Shown piece after piece: positions 8,661-17,680 of a DNA stretch of 64,000 nucleotides. The translations under genes and the position numbers were made by a program. The notes beneath the pieces were generated by a model. That model was not told where the DNA came from. It saw only the letters and a list, made by a program, of their open reading frames with translations, and did not search any database. Location: the NCBI RefSeq assembly GCF_003148845.1, contig NZ_QGHA01000004.1, positions 186,001-250,000 on the forward strand. Direction: 5' to 3'. Source of the DNA: Mucilaginibacter oryzae. GTDB taxonomy: Bacteria; Bacteroidota; Bacteroidia; Sphingobacteriales; Sphingobacteriaceae. The first letter of the stretch is position 1. Every line of letters starts with the position of its first letter.

Positions 8661-9107
8661 ATGCCATCTGCCTCTCTCAAAACCAGCCTCAGCATCCGCT
8701 CGTTTATCGAAGCCGACCGGAAAAGGCTTAAAGAAATTTATTTGCTTTGCCGGGTTCAAACCTTTTATTGGTGCGATAGCGAACAATTTCGATTTGATGA
8801 TTTTGATAATCATACCGAAGATGAAGATATCTTCGTTGCTATATCAGGCTGCGATGTTGTTGGTTTTGTAGCTGTGTGGCCTCCCGATTCATTTATTCAC
8901 CATTTGTATGTTGATGCTGCTTATAGGGCAGGAGGGATGGGGAAAGCGTTATTGGCAATGGTGGCTGAAAAGTATCCCGCACCGCTTAAGTTGAAATGCC
9001 TTGTTAAAAATGAATTGGCTTTTAGCTTTTACCAATCAAAGGGTTGGCAGGTTATTGGAGAGGGGAGTGATGATTTGGGGGATTATTATTTGATGGAGTA
9101 TAGATGA
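8661..9107 (+). CDS. GNAT family N-acetyltransferase
   Basis: A 148-residue acetyltransferase unrelated in detail to the one at 6.9 kb. Strand 4 and motif A read HHLYVDAAYRAGGMGKALL, in which RAGGMG replaces the commoner RGxGxG/A loop, then LKCLVKNELAFSFYQSKGW gives motif B. The opening SIRSFIEADRKRLKEIYLLCR resembles small GNAT proteins acting on free amino groups; the substrate is unknown. It begins 14 bases after the pgk terminator and is followed 28 bases later by a small unknown gene. Confidence 0.75.
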   Translation: MPSASLKTSLSIRSFIEADRKRLKEIYLLCRVQTFYWCDSEQFRFDDFDNHTEDEDIFVAISGCDVVGFVAVWPPDSFIHHLYVDAAYRAGGMGKALLAMVAEKYPAPLKLKCLVKNELAFSFYQSKGWQVIGEGSDDLGDYYLMEYR

Positions 9108-9135
9108 TTTTTTAAGGAGGCTATTTTAAAAAACA

Positions 9136-9504
9136 ATGATTTTAGTTGATTTATATACGGAGAATTACATAGGAGAACTGGAGGCTGTTTTAGTTGAAAT
9201 GAATTGGTCTGATCAAATAATTTACGAGTTAAAATTATTTCAAGCTGATTTTAACAGCATTGTCGATTGGATCCCTTATAATGAAACCTCACATTCTGAA
9301 AACCTGGTACGAATCTTAAATCTCGATTTGAAATGGGGAGCTGATTTTTCACAAGTTACGAGACTCCAGGAATTTTATGATCAATTAGTGATGATTGAAA
9401 ATGATTATAACTCTGAAGATGCTGAAGTTTATCATGCTATTAAAGATATATGTTGGTCCACACTTCAGCATAATAACAGGCTGTTTATTAAAATAAATAG
9501 TTAG
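9136..9504 (+). CDS. Small acidic protein of unknown function
   Basis: I do not recognise this 122-residue protein. It is acidic and aromatic-rich (IVDWIPYNETSHSE, LDLKWGADFSQ), has no signal peptide or membrane segment, and looks like a compact alpha-helical cytoplasmic protein. Its size and composition would fit an immunity-type or regulatory protein, but no partner gene is nearby. A near-perfect SD core (TAAGGAGG) lies about 15 bases before the ATG, farther than usual. A lower AT-rich codon use than its neighbours is apparent. Confidence 0.55.
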   Translation: MILVDLYTENYIGELEAVLVEMNWSDQIIYELKLFQADFNSIVDWIPYNETSHSENLVRILNLDLKWGADFSQVTRLQEFYDQLVMIENDYNSEDAEVYHAIKDICWSTLQHNNRLFIKINS

Positions 9505-9645
9505 TTTGTAAAGGCACAAGTCAACCCAGCCTCTTCCAGCCCACAAGACTTGCGCCAAACGCGTGTATAATTCGGATAACTGTAACCTCCCTGAAAATAT
9601 CGTATAAAAATTCTTTGTTACCATATATCGAATATCCAATTGCTT

Positions 9646-9677
9646 TTTGCCCTTTATACTTTATTCAGCTACATTTG
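9646..9677 (+). promoter_or_regulatory. Promoter of the CocE-type hydrolase gene
   Basis: TTTG (9646-9649), a 20-base spacer and TACATTTG (9670-9677) match the Bacteroidota consensus. The start codon is 18 bases beyond the -7 element. Confidence 0.65.
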
Positions 9678-9695
9678 ATCGACTGATAAAATTTT

Positions 9696-11564
9696 ATGAA
9701 GAAAAATTTACTTTTCGCTTTCTGCCTTTTGCTTTCAGCCTTAGGCGCATTCGCTCAGCCCAAATCTCCCGATGCGGAGTACATTAAGGCCAATTATCAA
9801 AAATATGAGTACCAGATCCCGATGCGGGATGGTAAAAAGCTGTTCACATCGGTTTATGTGCCGAAGGATCAGAGCAAAAAATATCCTTTTATGATGGACC
9901 GCACGCCTTACAGCGTGGCGCCTTATGGTATCGAATTGTATAAAGGCAGCCTTGGCCCATCATCGTTATTTGCGCACGACGGTTATATTTTTGTTTACCA
10001 GGATGTGCGGGGCCGCTGGATGAGCGAGGGCATTTATGAAGAAATGACCCCCGAAAAGGAAGATCATAAAACAAATAAGGATGTTGACGAAGGCACCGAC
10101 ACTTATGATACTATTGATTGGCTGCTTAAAAACATCCCCAACAATAACGGTAAGGTAGGGGTATGGGGCATTTCGTATCCGGGCTTTTATACTACAACTG
10201 CCTTGCTGAGCCGTCACCCCGCGTTGGTAGCGGCTTCACCACAGGCGCCTATTGCTGATTTGTACCGCGATGACGCTTTTCATAACGGCGCTTTTATGCT
10301 GGTGGCCAACTTTGGCTTTTACCCGGGTTTTACCAACCGGCAGGATGATAAACCAACCCAGCGCCGCGGTAAAGGCTTTGATCCGGGTACGGAGGATGGT
10401 TATGATTTTTTCCTGAAAATGGGTTCGGTAAAAAACTCCAATACAAAATACTATAAAGATACCATCCGTTTATGGAACGAAATGCTTGATCACCCTAATT
10501 ATGATCAGCACTGGAAAGACAGGAACGTATTGTATCACCTGCACGATATTAAAACAGCGGTACTGGTAACCGGCGGCTGGTATGATGCCGAAGATTTATA
10601 CGGCGCCATCAATACCTATAAAACCCTGGTAAAAGAAAATCCTAAAACGCCGGTTTACTTTGCCATGGGGCCCTGGGTGCATGGCGGCTGGGCGAGGGGT
10701 GAAGGCGACCATTTAGGTGATGTAGGTTTCGGCGGCCCTACCGGTCCGTTTTACCGCGAAAAAATCGAGTTCAATTTCTTCAGCCATTATTTAAAAGGAA
10801 CCGACCTGGATCTGCAACCTGTATCAACATTCCAAACCGGCGTTAACCAGTGGAAAAACTACAACACCTGGCCGCCAAAAGAATCAACCGAGAAAAATCT
10901 ATACTTTTTACCGGGCGGCAAACTATCGTTCACTGCTCCGGCCGCGGTTGCCAACACGTTTGATGAGTTCATATCCGATCCTAATAAACCTGTACCATTC
11001 ATCAACAGTATTGACATGGACATGAAGCGTGAATACATGACAGCCGATCAGCGTTTTGCTTCGCAACGTCCGGATGTATTAACCTATCAAACCGATATAT
11101 TGGATAATGATGTGACCCTGGCTGGTAATATCCGGGCTAACCTGAAAGTATCAACCACGGGCACTGATGCCGATTGGGTGGTAAAAGTGATTGACGTTTA
11201 CCCCGACTCCACCAAAAATACCAAATGGGTCGGCAAGGATGTTTACCTGAGCGGTTACCAGCAAATGGTACGCAGCGAAGCCATGCGCGGTAAATTCCGC
11301 AATGGTTTTGATAAACCCGAACCTTTTGTGCCCGGCAAAGTAACCCCGGTTAATTTCGAGCTGCAGGATGTGCTGCATACCTTTAAAAAAGGGCACCGCA
11401 TTATGGTACAGGTTCAAAGCACCTGGTTTCCGCTTATTGACAGAAACACACAGCAATTTCAGGATATTATGAAGGCTAAGGATACTGATTTTAAAAAGGC
11501 TACGCACCGGGTTTATACCTCCAAAGCCAGCCCGAGTTATTTGAAAGTAAGGGTTACAGAATAA
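9696..11564 (+). CDS. Secreted CocE/NonD family acyl hydrolase (X-Pro dipeptidyl-peptidase fold)
   Basis: An exported serine hydrolase of 622 residues. A signal peptide (MKKNLLFAFCLLLSALGAFA) is followed by an alpha/beta-hydrolase domain with nucleophile Ser160 in WGISYPG, Asp297 in GGWYDAED and His329 in GPWVHGGW. A C-terminal jelly-roll domain typical of X-Pro peptidases and cocaine esterase begins near residue 420. Relatives include glutaryl-7-ACA acylases and alpha-amino acid ester hydrolases; the natural substrate, probably a peptide or acyl amide in the periplasm, is not determined. It has its own promoter and terminator and stands alone. Confidence 0.85.
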   Translation: MKKNLLFAFCLLLSALGAFAQPKSPDAEYIKANYQKYEYQIPMRDGKKLFTSVYVPKDQSKKYPFMMDRTPYSVAPYGIELYKGSLGPSSLFAHDGYIFVYQDVRGRWMSEGIYEEMTPEKEDHKTNKDVDEGTDTYDTIDWLLKNIPNNNGKVGVWGISYPGFYTTTALLSRHPALVAASPQAPIADLYRDDAFHNGAFMLVANFGFYPGFTNRQDDKPTQRRGKGFDPGTEDGYDFFLKMGSVKNSNTKYYKDTIRLWNEMLDHPNYDQHWKDRNVLYHLHDIKTAVLVTGGWYDAEDLYGAINTYKTLVKENPKTPVYFAMGPWVHGGWARGEGDHLGDVGFGGPTGPFYREKIEFNFFSHYLKGTDLDLQPVSTFQTGVNQWKNYNTWPPKESTEKNLYFLPGGKLSFTAPAAVANTFDEFISDPNKPVPFINSIDMDMKREYMTADQRFASQRPDVLTYQTDILDNDVTLAGNIRANLKVSTTGTDADWVVKVIDVYPDSTKNTKWVGKDVYLSGYQQMVRSEAMRGKFRNGFDKPEPFVPGKVTPVNFELQDVLHTFKKGHRIMVQVQSTWFPLIDRNTQQFQDIMKAKDTDFKKATHRVYTSKASPSYLKVRVTE

Positions 11565-11573
11565 GTTATATGT

Positions 11574-11611
11574 AACAGCCTCATGAATTTTCATGGGGCT
11601 GTCGCGTTTTT
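11574..11611 (+). terminator. Terminator after the CocE-type hydrolase
   Basis: ACAGCCTCATGA and TCATGGGGCTGT form a hairpin with one mismatch and an ATTT loop, followed by CGCGTTTTT. Confidence 0.75.
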
Positions 11612-11651
11612 ATGGTGGCATGCGTAAATCATAACAGATAAACCAATAGCC

Positions 11652-12074
11652 ATGTATAAATATTTGTGCCTTTTGTTGTTGATAGCCGTTGCATCGGCCT
11701 GTAAAAAACACAACCAGGAAAATGGTTGCGCTGCTAAAGCCTGCACCTATGAATTTGTTTCGATTTCGGTAAACTTTGTCGACAAGGATGGGAAACTCGT
11801 GCCCGCAAAAGATGTAAGAGTGATTAATAAGCGTACGGGCAGGCAGATAATTGCTACAAGCAACGGGCCTGCCATTCCGGGTCTTGGTCCTAACTTTTTT
11901 ACTATTGCTACAGATAATAACAAAAACGAATTTGCTACCGATGGTGACGATGTGGAACTTACAGCTACCAACGCCATAACCAATCATATCCAAACCACAT
12001 CTTTTAAAATTTCCGGCGGTTGCAACTGCCATGTCGCTAAAATATCCGGACCGGAAAAGATTGTACTTCAATAA
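11652..12074 (+). CDS. Predicted lipoprotein of unknown function
   Basis: 140 residues with a type II signal sequence: hydrophobic stretch LCLLLLIAVASAC followed by KK, so lipidation at Cys17 is likely. The mature part holds a transthyretin-like segment (VSISVNFVDKDGKLVPAKDVRVINKRTG) and ends GGCNCHVAKISGPEKIVLQ. The beta-sandwich look and paired cysteines suggest a periplasm- or surface-facing lipoprotein. It precedes the siderophore receptor on the same strand, but that receptor has its own promoter, so co-function is not established. Confidence 0.65.
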   Translation: MYKYLCLLLLIAVASACKKHNQENGCAAKACTYEFVSISVNFVDKDGKLVPAKDVRVINKRTGRQIIATSNGPAIPGLGPNFFTIATDNNKNEFATDGDDVELTATNAITNHIQTTSFKISGGCNCHVAKISGPEKIVLQ

Positions 12075-12143
12075 CACCGCGGCATCATACTGATAGGATG
12101 GATAAAAAACCTTATCGTTATTTAAACTAATTATAAATAAAGC

Positions 12144-12173
12144 TTGCAGTTAAAAGTTGTTTATTTATTTTTG
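12144..12173 (+). promoter_or_regulatory. Promoter of the siderophore receptor gene
   Basis: TTG (12144-12146), a 19-base spacer and TATTTTTG (12166-12173) fit the Bacteroidota consensus. Initiation is expected near 12180, at the edge of the palindrome that follows. Confidence 0.7.
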
Positions 12174-12180
12174 CGCCTGA

Positions 12181-12195
12181 TTAGACTTAATCTAA
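12181..12195 (+). promoter_or_regulatory. Candidate metal-responsive operator
   Basis: TTAGACTTAATCTAA is a 15-base palindrome with one mismatched pair. It starts at the predicted transcription start and ends before the ATG at 12202, where a bound repressor would block initiation. Its shape recalls DtxR- or Fur-family boxes. Given the siderophore-type receptor downstream, iron control is the natural inference. Confidence 0.5.
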
Positions 12196-12201
12196 ATAAA
12201 G

Positions 12202-14667
12202 ATGCAAAGAAAATTACCACACCTGCACAAGTTTACCTTATTAGTTTTATTCCTGTTTTGCTCAATAACGATAGTAAAGGCCGAAGACGAAGGCAATAAC
12301 GGCAAAATTACCGGCACTGTTAAAACCAGCGATAACAAACCGGCCGCGTTTGTAAACGTTGCCATTAAAGGCCTGAATAAAAGTACAACCACTACCGATA
12401 ACGGAACCTTTGCCTTCTACAACGTTAAACCCGGCACTTATACACTCGTTGCATCCTATGTTGGCGCCAAAACAGAAGAGCAGGAGGTTACCGTTTATGC
12501 CAATAAAACCTCAACCGCCGCTTTTCAGCTTAACGAAAGTTCGGCGCAGTTAGATGAGGTTGTGATCTCATCAACCAAAACCATCAACCGTAAAAAACTG
12601 AATATCGGCAAAATGAACGTAGCGCCGATGGATCTGCCGCAAAGCGTTACCGTAATAGGTAAAGATGTGCTTGAGCAGCAGCAGTCGTTACGTTTAAGTG
12701 ATGTGATTAAAAACGTGAACGGAGTGTACCTATATAGTGCCCGCGGTAATACCCAGGAAACATTTGGCGCCCGAGGCTATAGTTTTGGCAGCACCAATAT
12801 GTTTAAAAACGGCTTCCGGGTTAACTCCGGCGTTGTGCCCGAGATTAGTTCATTAGAGCGAATTGAGGTGCTTAAAGGGAGCGCCGCGTTGTTGTATGGT
12901 AACGTGGCCCCGGGCGGTATCCTGAACATGGTAACAAAAAAGCCAAAGTTTGAGCAAGGCGGCCAGGTATCCATGACTTATGGCAGTTATGATCTGTACC
13001 GTCCGTCGTTTGATGTTTACGGTCCTGTTTCATCTAAACTGGCCTACCGCGTAAATGGTACTTATGAAAACGCTAAAAGCTATCGCGATAACGTAAAATC
13101 GGAAAGAGAGTACATTAACCCGTCGTTTTTATATAAAATAAGCGATAAAACAACTTTGATTCTTGAAGGCGACTACCTGAACTACGATTTTACCCCTGAT
13201 TTTGGTACCGGCCAGATCAACAACGTTATTGCCAAAGTGCCGCGTAACAGGTATTTGGGCGCTTCATGGTCTACCGGTAATACCAGGCAAACTACTGCTA
13301 CCGCTACTATTAACCACCAGCTTAACAGCCTTTGGCAATTAAGCGGCGGCTTTTCGTACCAGCACTTTAACCGCCAGTACCAAACCACCGAGCGCGTATT
13401 GCCTGATGCCATCGGCGACTGGGGCCGTACCCTTAACCGTGCCCGTACACTGGAAGATTACTACACCGGCCAGTTTAATATCACCGGCCAGTTCAATACC
13501 GGCGCAATTAAGCACAACATTTTAGCCGGTGTTGATGCCGATTGGTACCGCAACAATGCTTATACTTATGTAACAGTATCAAAAAGTCTTAAAGTGTCGA
13601 GCTATCTTGACCAGAATGGGACTGCGCAGAAGGCGACTTACGATACTATAAATATCTTCAATCCAAATAAATACATGCTTCGTACAGATAAGCCGCAGAT
13701 GAACCCGTTTTACAGCATCCTTACACCTACAAACCGTTTTGGAGCTTATTTTAACGACCTGATTAGCCTATCCGATAAATTTAAAGTCTTGGCGGGTATT
13801 CGCTGGTCATATCAATACATATCACCAACAAATGTAACGAGCTACTCAACGGAAGCCACAGTGGCGCGGGCTAAAGGTAAAGAAGATAAGGCGTTTTCTC
13901 CAAGAGTAGGTGTTGTTTATAAGCCTATAGCTAATACAGCCTTGTTTGCCAGTTATTCTAATTCTTTTATCACAAACACAGGTACTGATGTAAACGGCAA
14001 ACCTATCGATCCATCATTGGTTGACCAGTACGAAGTTGGGGTTAAGAATGATTTCCTTAACGGTAACCTGTCGGTAAATTTAACTGCGTACCGTATTAAA
14101 AACAATAACCTGGCACAGCCGGCACCCTTCGCCTTAGATGGCGTTACACCGAATACCAATGCTAATATTAAAGTAATAGGCGGGGCTACTAAAAGTGATG
14201 GTGTCGAACTGGATATCGCCGGTCATCCGGTTAAGGGTTTGGATATATTGGCGGGTTATAGTTATACCAATGCCAAATACACCAAAGCGGGTACTGCCCC
14301 GGGTAGCAATTTTGTAGGTCAGCCTTTGCTGAACGTTCCTAAGCATACAGCAAATACAAGTGTGTTTTACACCTTTTATAATGGCGATTTAAAAGGCTTT
14401 AAAGTAGGTGCATCTATGTATTACTTAGGTAACCGCGTTGCAGGTAATGCCAATTTGGTTGGCCAAACGCCTCCAACTTCTAAGTTAGTTTACGTGCCCG
14501 GCTTTACCACGGTTGATGCATCGGTAGGGTACAGCTATAAAAAGCTGTCTATCATCGGTAAAATCTCAAACATTGGTAACGTGCTTAACTACAATGTGCA
14601 TGAAAACTACAGTATTAACCCGATACCGCCGCGACAGTTTTTAACCACGTTAACCTATAAGTTTTAA
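12202..14667 (+). CDS. TonB-dependent siderophore receptor
   Basis: Outer-membrane receptor of 821 residues that takes up ferric siderophores using TonB energy. A signal peptide ends near residue 27 (IVKAEDEG). Residues ~34-115 form the carboxypeptidase-regulatory-like domain typical of Bacteroidota receptors (GKITGTVKTSDNKPAAFVNV). The plug follows with PQSVTVIGKDVLEQQ, DVIKNVNGV and the siderophore-type block ERIEVLKGSAALLYG with GGILNMVTKKP. A 22-stranded barrel fills the rest and ends in aromatic F (LTTLTYKF). The PepSY membrane protein 56 bases downstream is the usual partner. The ligand is unknown. Confidence 0.92.
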   Translation: MQRKLPHLHKFTLLVLFLFCSITIVKAEDEGNNGKITGTVKTSDNKPAAFVNVAIKGLNKSTTTTDNGTFAFYNVKPGTYTLVASYVGAKTEEQEVTVYANKTSTAAFQLNESSAQLDEVVISSTKTINRKKLNIGKMNVAPMDLPQSVTVIGKDVLEQQQSLRLSDVIKNVNGVYLYSARGNTQETFGARGYSFGSTNMFKNGFRVNSGVVPEISSLERIEVLKGSAALLYGNVAPGGILNMVTKKPKFEQGGQVSMTYGSYDLYRPSFDVYGPVSSKLAYRVNGTYENAKSYRDNVKSEREYINPSFLYKISDKTTLILEGDYLNYDFTPDFGTGQINNVIAKVPRNRYLGASWSTGNTRQTTATATINHQLNSLWQLSGGFSYQHFNRQYQTTERVLPDAIGDWGRTLNRARTLEDYYTGQFNITGQFNTGAIKHNILAGVDADWYRNNAYTYVTVSKSLKVSSYLDQNGTAQKATYDTINIFNPNKYMLRTDKPQMNPFYSILTPTNRFGAYFNDLISLSDKFKVLAGIRWSYQYISPTNVTSYSTEATVARAKGKEDKAFSPRVGVVYKPIANTALFASYSNSFITNTGTDVNGKPIDPSLVDQYEVGVKNDFLNGNLSVNLTAYRIKNNNLAQPAPFALDGVTPNTNANIKVIGGATKSDGVELDIAGHPVKGLDILAGYSYTNAKYTKAGTAPGSNFVGQPLLNVPKHTANTSVFYTFYNGDLKGFKVGASMYYLGNRVAGNANLVGQTPPTSKLVYVPGFTTVDASVGYSYKKLSIIGKISNIGNVLNYNVHENYSINPIPPRQFLTTLTYKF

Positions 14668-14723
14668 ATAAAACAGCATTAACCGGGTATAGCTACATAC
14701 CCGGTTTTATAGTTTATAGCCGT

Positions 14724-15956
14724 ATGAAAGTATTTTTCCGTACCATTCACCTTTATTTAAGCCTCGCAGCCGGGCTTGTTATTTTTTGCTCATGCTTAAC
14801 CGGTACTATGCTGGTTTTTGAAAAAGATATTCAGCAGGCCATGCATCACAACCGTTATTTTGTAAAGCCCGGGCAAACGCGGCAGCCTTTATCAACTATT
14901 AAAGCCACTATAAAAACACAGCTGCCTAAAGCAAAGCTGCTGGGGCTTACCGTATACAATGATCCTGAGCGCTCGATAGAAGCAAGTGTTTTTTTACCGG
15001 ACAAAAAGGGAAAGAAGGAAGGCAGGCCTGCGCCGGGGAATAGTACGGGAGAAAGAAAAGGCGGTAAAGCCGATAAACCCAAAGAGGGAGACAGGGCAAA
15101 CTTAACCGTAATGATAAATCCCTACACCGGGCAGATCATTGAACAATTTAACCGCCGCGAAACTTTTTTGTATTCGGTAGAGATGTTTCACCGCTTTTTG
15201 CTGGGGAAAAGGGATAGTGTTGGCGATTGGGTGATCAGTATTTCCACCTTGTTTTTCCTGGTGATATTAATAACAGGGGTGATACTATGGTGGCCCAAAA
15301 CCAAGGCCATCATGAAGCAAAGGCTTAAAATTAAATGGGGCGGCAGCGGTAAACGGCTCACGCATGATCTGCATATTGTAACCGGTTTTTATACCTCCAT
15401 ATTTCTGATCATCATCGCGGCTTCGGGTTTGGTGATGACATTTAAATGGGCTAACAATACGCTCTTCTTCCTCACCGGTTCAAAGGTAGTTGGTAAAGAA
15501 GATTTTAAAGCGCCTTTGTCGGTTTATCAGCCGGGCGTTAAAGCATTATCGCCCGAACTGGCCCTGGCTTCATTGAGCGATAACATCGCCAACGCCGAAT
15601 CTTACTCATTGAAAATTCCAAGAGATACTGCTGCTACCTATAGTTTCAGTATACTAAAAAAAGGTTCCGCGGAAGCGGCTACCGATGTTTATTATGTAGA
15701 TCAATATAGTGGCAAGATAGCAGGCTCGGTAATTTATGCCGATAAAAGCCTCGGGCAGCGCATCAGGGGTGTTATTAAACCTATCCATACCGGTTCCATT
15801 TATGGCTGGCCTACCAAAATATTAGCTTTTATAATTTGTATGGTTTCGCTTATTTTTCCTGTAACCGGGGTAATGATGTGGTTAAACCGGATTGGTGTTG
15901 GTAAAAATAAGAAGATAAAGCGCGTTCGCGGCAAAATGGAGGTTGTTCCGGCTTAA
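14724..15956 (+). CDS. PepSY-associated transmembrane protein (PiuB-like)
   Basis: An inner-membrane protein of 410 residues with four predicted helices: near residues 9-33 (SLAAGLVIFCSCLTGTML), 170-192 (ISTLFFLVILITGVILWW), 225-245 (SIFLIIIAASGLVMTF) and 365-388 (ILAFIICMVSLIFPVTGVMMWL). The large loops between them are PepSY-type periplasmic domains; one contains a Lys/Gly/Pro-rich insert around residues 95-125. Members of this family accompany siderophore receptors and may reduce or release iron in the periplasm. It most likely shares the receptor's promoter and operator. Confidence 0.85.
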   Translation: MKVFFRTIHLYLSLAAGLVIFCSCLTGTMLVFEKDIQQAMHHNRYFVKPGQTRQPLSTIKATIKTQLPKAKLLGLTVYNDPERSIEASVFLPDKKGKKEGRPAPGNSTGERKGGKADKPKEGDRANLTVMINPYTGQIIEQFNRRETFLYSVEMFHRFLLGKRDSVGDWVISISTLFFLVILITGVILWWPKTKAIMKQRLKIKWGGSGKRLTHDLHIVTGFYTSIFLIIIAASGLVMTFKWANNTLFFLTGSKVVGKEDFKAPLSVYQPGVKALSPELALASLSDNIANAESYSLKIPRDTAATYSFSILKKGSAEAATDVYYVDQYSGKIAGSVIYADKSLGQRIRGVIKPIHTGSIYGWPTKILAFIICMVSLIFPVTGVMMWLNRIGVGKNKKIKRVRGKMEVVPA

Positions 15957-16140
15957 GCAATTTAATTTAAAGCTGTGCCGCAAAATCATTTTGCCAATTC
16001 ACAAAACCTTTAAATACTGTTCCGCACATTCAAAAACCAACTTTAAACTCAATAGAGGCACTTTTTGCAAAAATAAACCATCATCTAACCTCCAATCTCT
16101 AATCTGTAATCACTATATTAGCATCCTTTTAATTTTACTC

Positions 16141-17031
16141 ATGAATATATTTTACGGAACAGGGGTAGCCATGGTAACCCCTTTTCAGGAGGATGGTCAG
16201 GTTGACTACGATGGGTTGCGCAACCTGATTGAACATTTAATTGATGGCGGGGTTGAATACCTGGTATCATTAGGTACAACCGGCGAAAGTGCCACATTGA
16301 GCGAGGCTGAGCGAAAGCAGGTTTGGGCTTTTACTGCCCAGGTGGTTAATAAGCGGGTTGGCCTGGTAGCCGGCATCGGCGGTAATAATACTCATGAAGT
16401 TGTTGAACAGGTAAAAGCCTTTAATATTGAAGGTTATGATGCCATCCTTTCGGCAAGCCCTCACTACAACAAGCCTACACAAGAAGGTATTTATCAGCAT
16501 TATAAGGCAATAGCACAAAATGCTAAGCTGCCTGTTATTTTGTATAACGTACCAAGCCGCACGGGCAGTACTGTAAGTGCCGAGACTACGGTGCGCCTGG
16601 CCAAAGAGTTTAAAAACATTATTGGTATTAAAGAGGCATCAGGCAATTTCGACCTGTTTAACCAGCTGATGCGCGATAAACCTGAGGATTTCCTCTTTAT
16701 ATCCGGCGATGACCCGGTTACTTTGCCAATGATGGCTTTAGGTGGTGTTGGTGTGATTTCGGTTATTGGTAACGCCTTGCCGCGGCAATTATCTGATATG
16801 GTCAGGTTATTGTTGAATAACGATTACAGAGGCGCTCAAAAAGCTCATTTCGACCTGATTGAATTTACCCGTTTAATGTTTACCGAGGGTAGCCCTGCAG
16901 GTGTGAAAACCGCGTTGAAGCAATTAGGTATTTGCGGTGATACGGTTAGGTTGCCATTGGTTCAGGTTAGCGAAAAAACCGCCGGTGCCATTGCAGGCGA
17001 ACTGAAGAAATTAGTTCCGGCAACCGTTTAA
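16141..17031 (+). CDS. dapA: 4-hydroxy-tetrahydrodipicolinate synthase
   Basis: Condenses pyruvate with aspartate semialdehyde, the first committed step to meso-diaminopimelate and lysine. The Schiff-base residue is Lys164 in GIKEASG, with Tyr135 in YNVPSRTG and the GTTGES threonines as proton relay. The open frame reaches back to 15943, but family alignment supports the ATG at 16141 (MNIFYGTGVAMVTPF), giving 296 residues. Its product feeds the MurE step encoded at 32-33 kb. A bidirectional terminator lies 100 bases downstream. Confidence 0.95.
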   Translation: MNIFYGTGVAMVTPFQEDGQVDYDGLRNLIEHLIDGGVEYLVSLGTTGESATLSEAERKQVWAFTAQVVNKRVGLVAGIGGNNTHEVVEQVKAFNIEGYDAILSASPHYNKPTQEGIYQHYKAIAQNAKLPVILYNVPSRTGSTVSAETTVRLAKEFKNIIGIKEASGNFDLFNQLMRDKPEDFLFISGDDPVTLPMMALGGVGVISVIGNALPRQLSDMVRLLLNNDYRGAQKAHFDLIEFTRLMFTEGSPAGVKTALKQLGICGDTVRLPLVQVSEKTAGAIAGELKKLVPATV

Positions 17032-17130
17032 GCATAAAAACGTCGAATGCAGAGTATCTACAATGGCTCTGTATAGCGGGAGACACAATTATGTGTCTCT
17101 ACACAAATAACACTTCCTTCGACAAAATAA

Positions 17131-17156
17131 AAAACCCGGGCCTTGGTCCGGGTTTT
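17131..17156. terminator. Bidirectional terminator between dapA and the histone H1-like gene
   Basis: AAAACCCGG (17131-17139) pairs with CCGGGTTTT (17148-17156), flanked by A and T runs on both sides, so it can terminate the convergent dapA and histone-like transcripts. Confidence 0.85.
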
Positions 17157-17184
17157 TTATTGGAATAAGATGATAAAAATCTTA

Positions 17185-17364
17185 CTAAGCTTCTTTGTTC
17201 TTTGCTTCCTGAACCTCAAGACGGATAGCCTGGGCAAGGTTTTTAAGATCCTGCATGCCTTTACGTACACGTGTACCGGCAGCACTGTTTCCTTTATTGT
17301 AGAATTTGTCGGCGTCGGCCTCTAAAGATGCTACAAGCTCTTTTACTTCAGTAAATTTTTTCAT
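17185..17364 (-). CDS. Histone H1-like protein (Hc1 family, Bacteroidota type)
   Basis: A 59-residue gene easily missed because it is short. It opens MKKFTEVKELVASLEADADK, continues FYNKGNSAAGTRVRKGMQDL and ends in a lysine/glutamate-rich helix. This matches the small histone H1-like proteins widespread in Bacteroidota, which share the KGNKAAGTRVRKGMQDL pattern and are assumed to bind DNA or nucleoid partners. A strong SD (AAAAGGAGT) lies 6 bases before the ATG, unusual in this phylum. The gene ends at the bidirectional terminator shared with dapA. Confidence 0.88.
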   Translation of the reverse strand: MKKFTEVKELVASLEADADKFYNKGNSAAGTRVRKGMQDLKNLAQAIRLEVQEAKNKEA

Positions 17365-17593
17365 TTAATTACTCCTTTTAAATTTTGAGGTTTATTGTTT
17401 TAATGAAGCTAAGCTAAAATGTTTTTTGCTAATTAAAAATTTTTAAATGCTAAAAATACGGCCTTTACGGTGGTTTTTTTCCACATTTTTGAGGTTTGAG
17501 CATTATTTCCTGCTACTTATTTTTTATTAAAAAGTTAATACCTGAATTATAACTTGCTATGTGTGTTTGTTTATGTATTTCTATAAACGAAAT

Positions 17594-17624
17594 AAATCCA
17601 TATAAATAATATTTATATGGATTT
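17594..17624. repeat. Perfect 31-base palindrome
   Basis: Arms AAATCCATATAAATA (17594-17608) and TATTTATATGGATTT (17610-17624) pair without a mismatch around one central base. It lies 57 bases beyond the GH125 stop and 230 bases upstream of the histone-like gene, so it could terminate the former or be an operator for the latter. The rest of the 316-base gap (17365-17680) is AT-rich with no clear promoter. Confidence 0.7.
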
Positions 17625-17680
17625 ACGAATAAAAAAGGTGTTATTTTAAATATCTGCTGATATTTTTATAAATAAAGCGG

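Noticed and set aside
15943..16140. N-terminal extension of DapA
   Set aside because: The extra 66 residues are basic, not conserved in the family and overlap the end of the PepSY gene; the ATG at 16141 matches known DapA starts.
17143..17325. Plus-strand frame of 60 residues
   Set aside because: Antisense to the histone H1-like gene, which has a recognisable family sequence and a strong SD.
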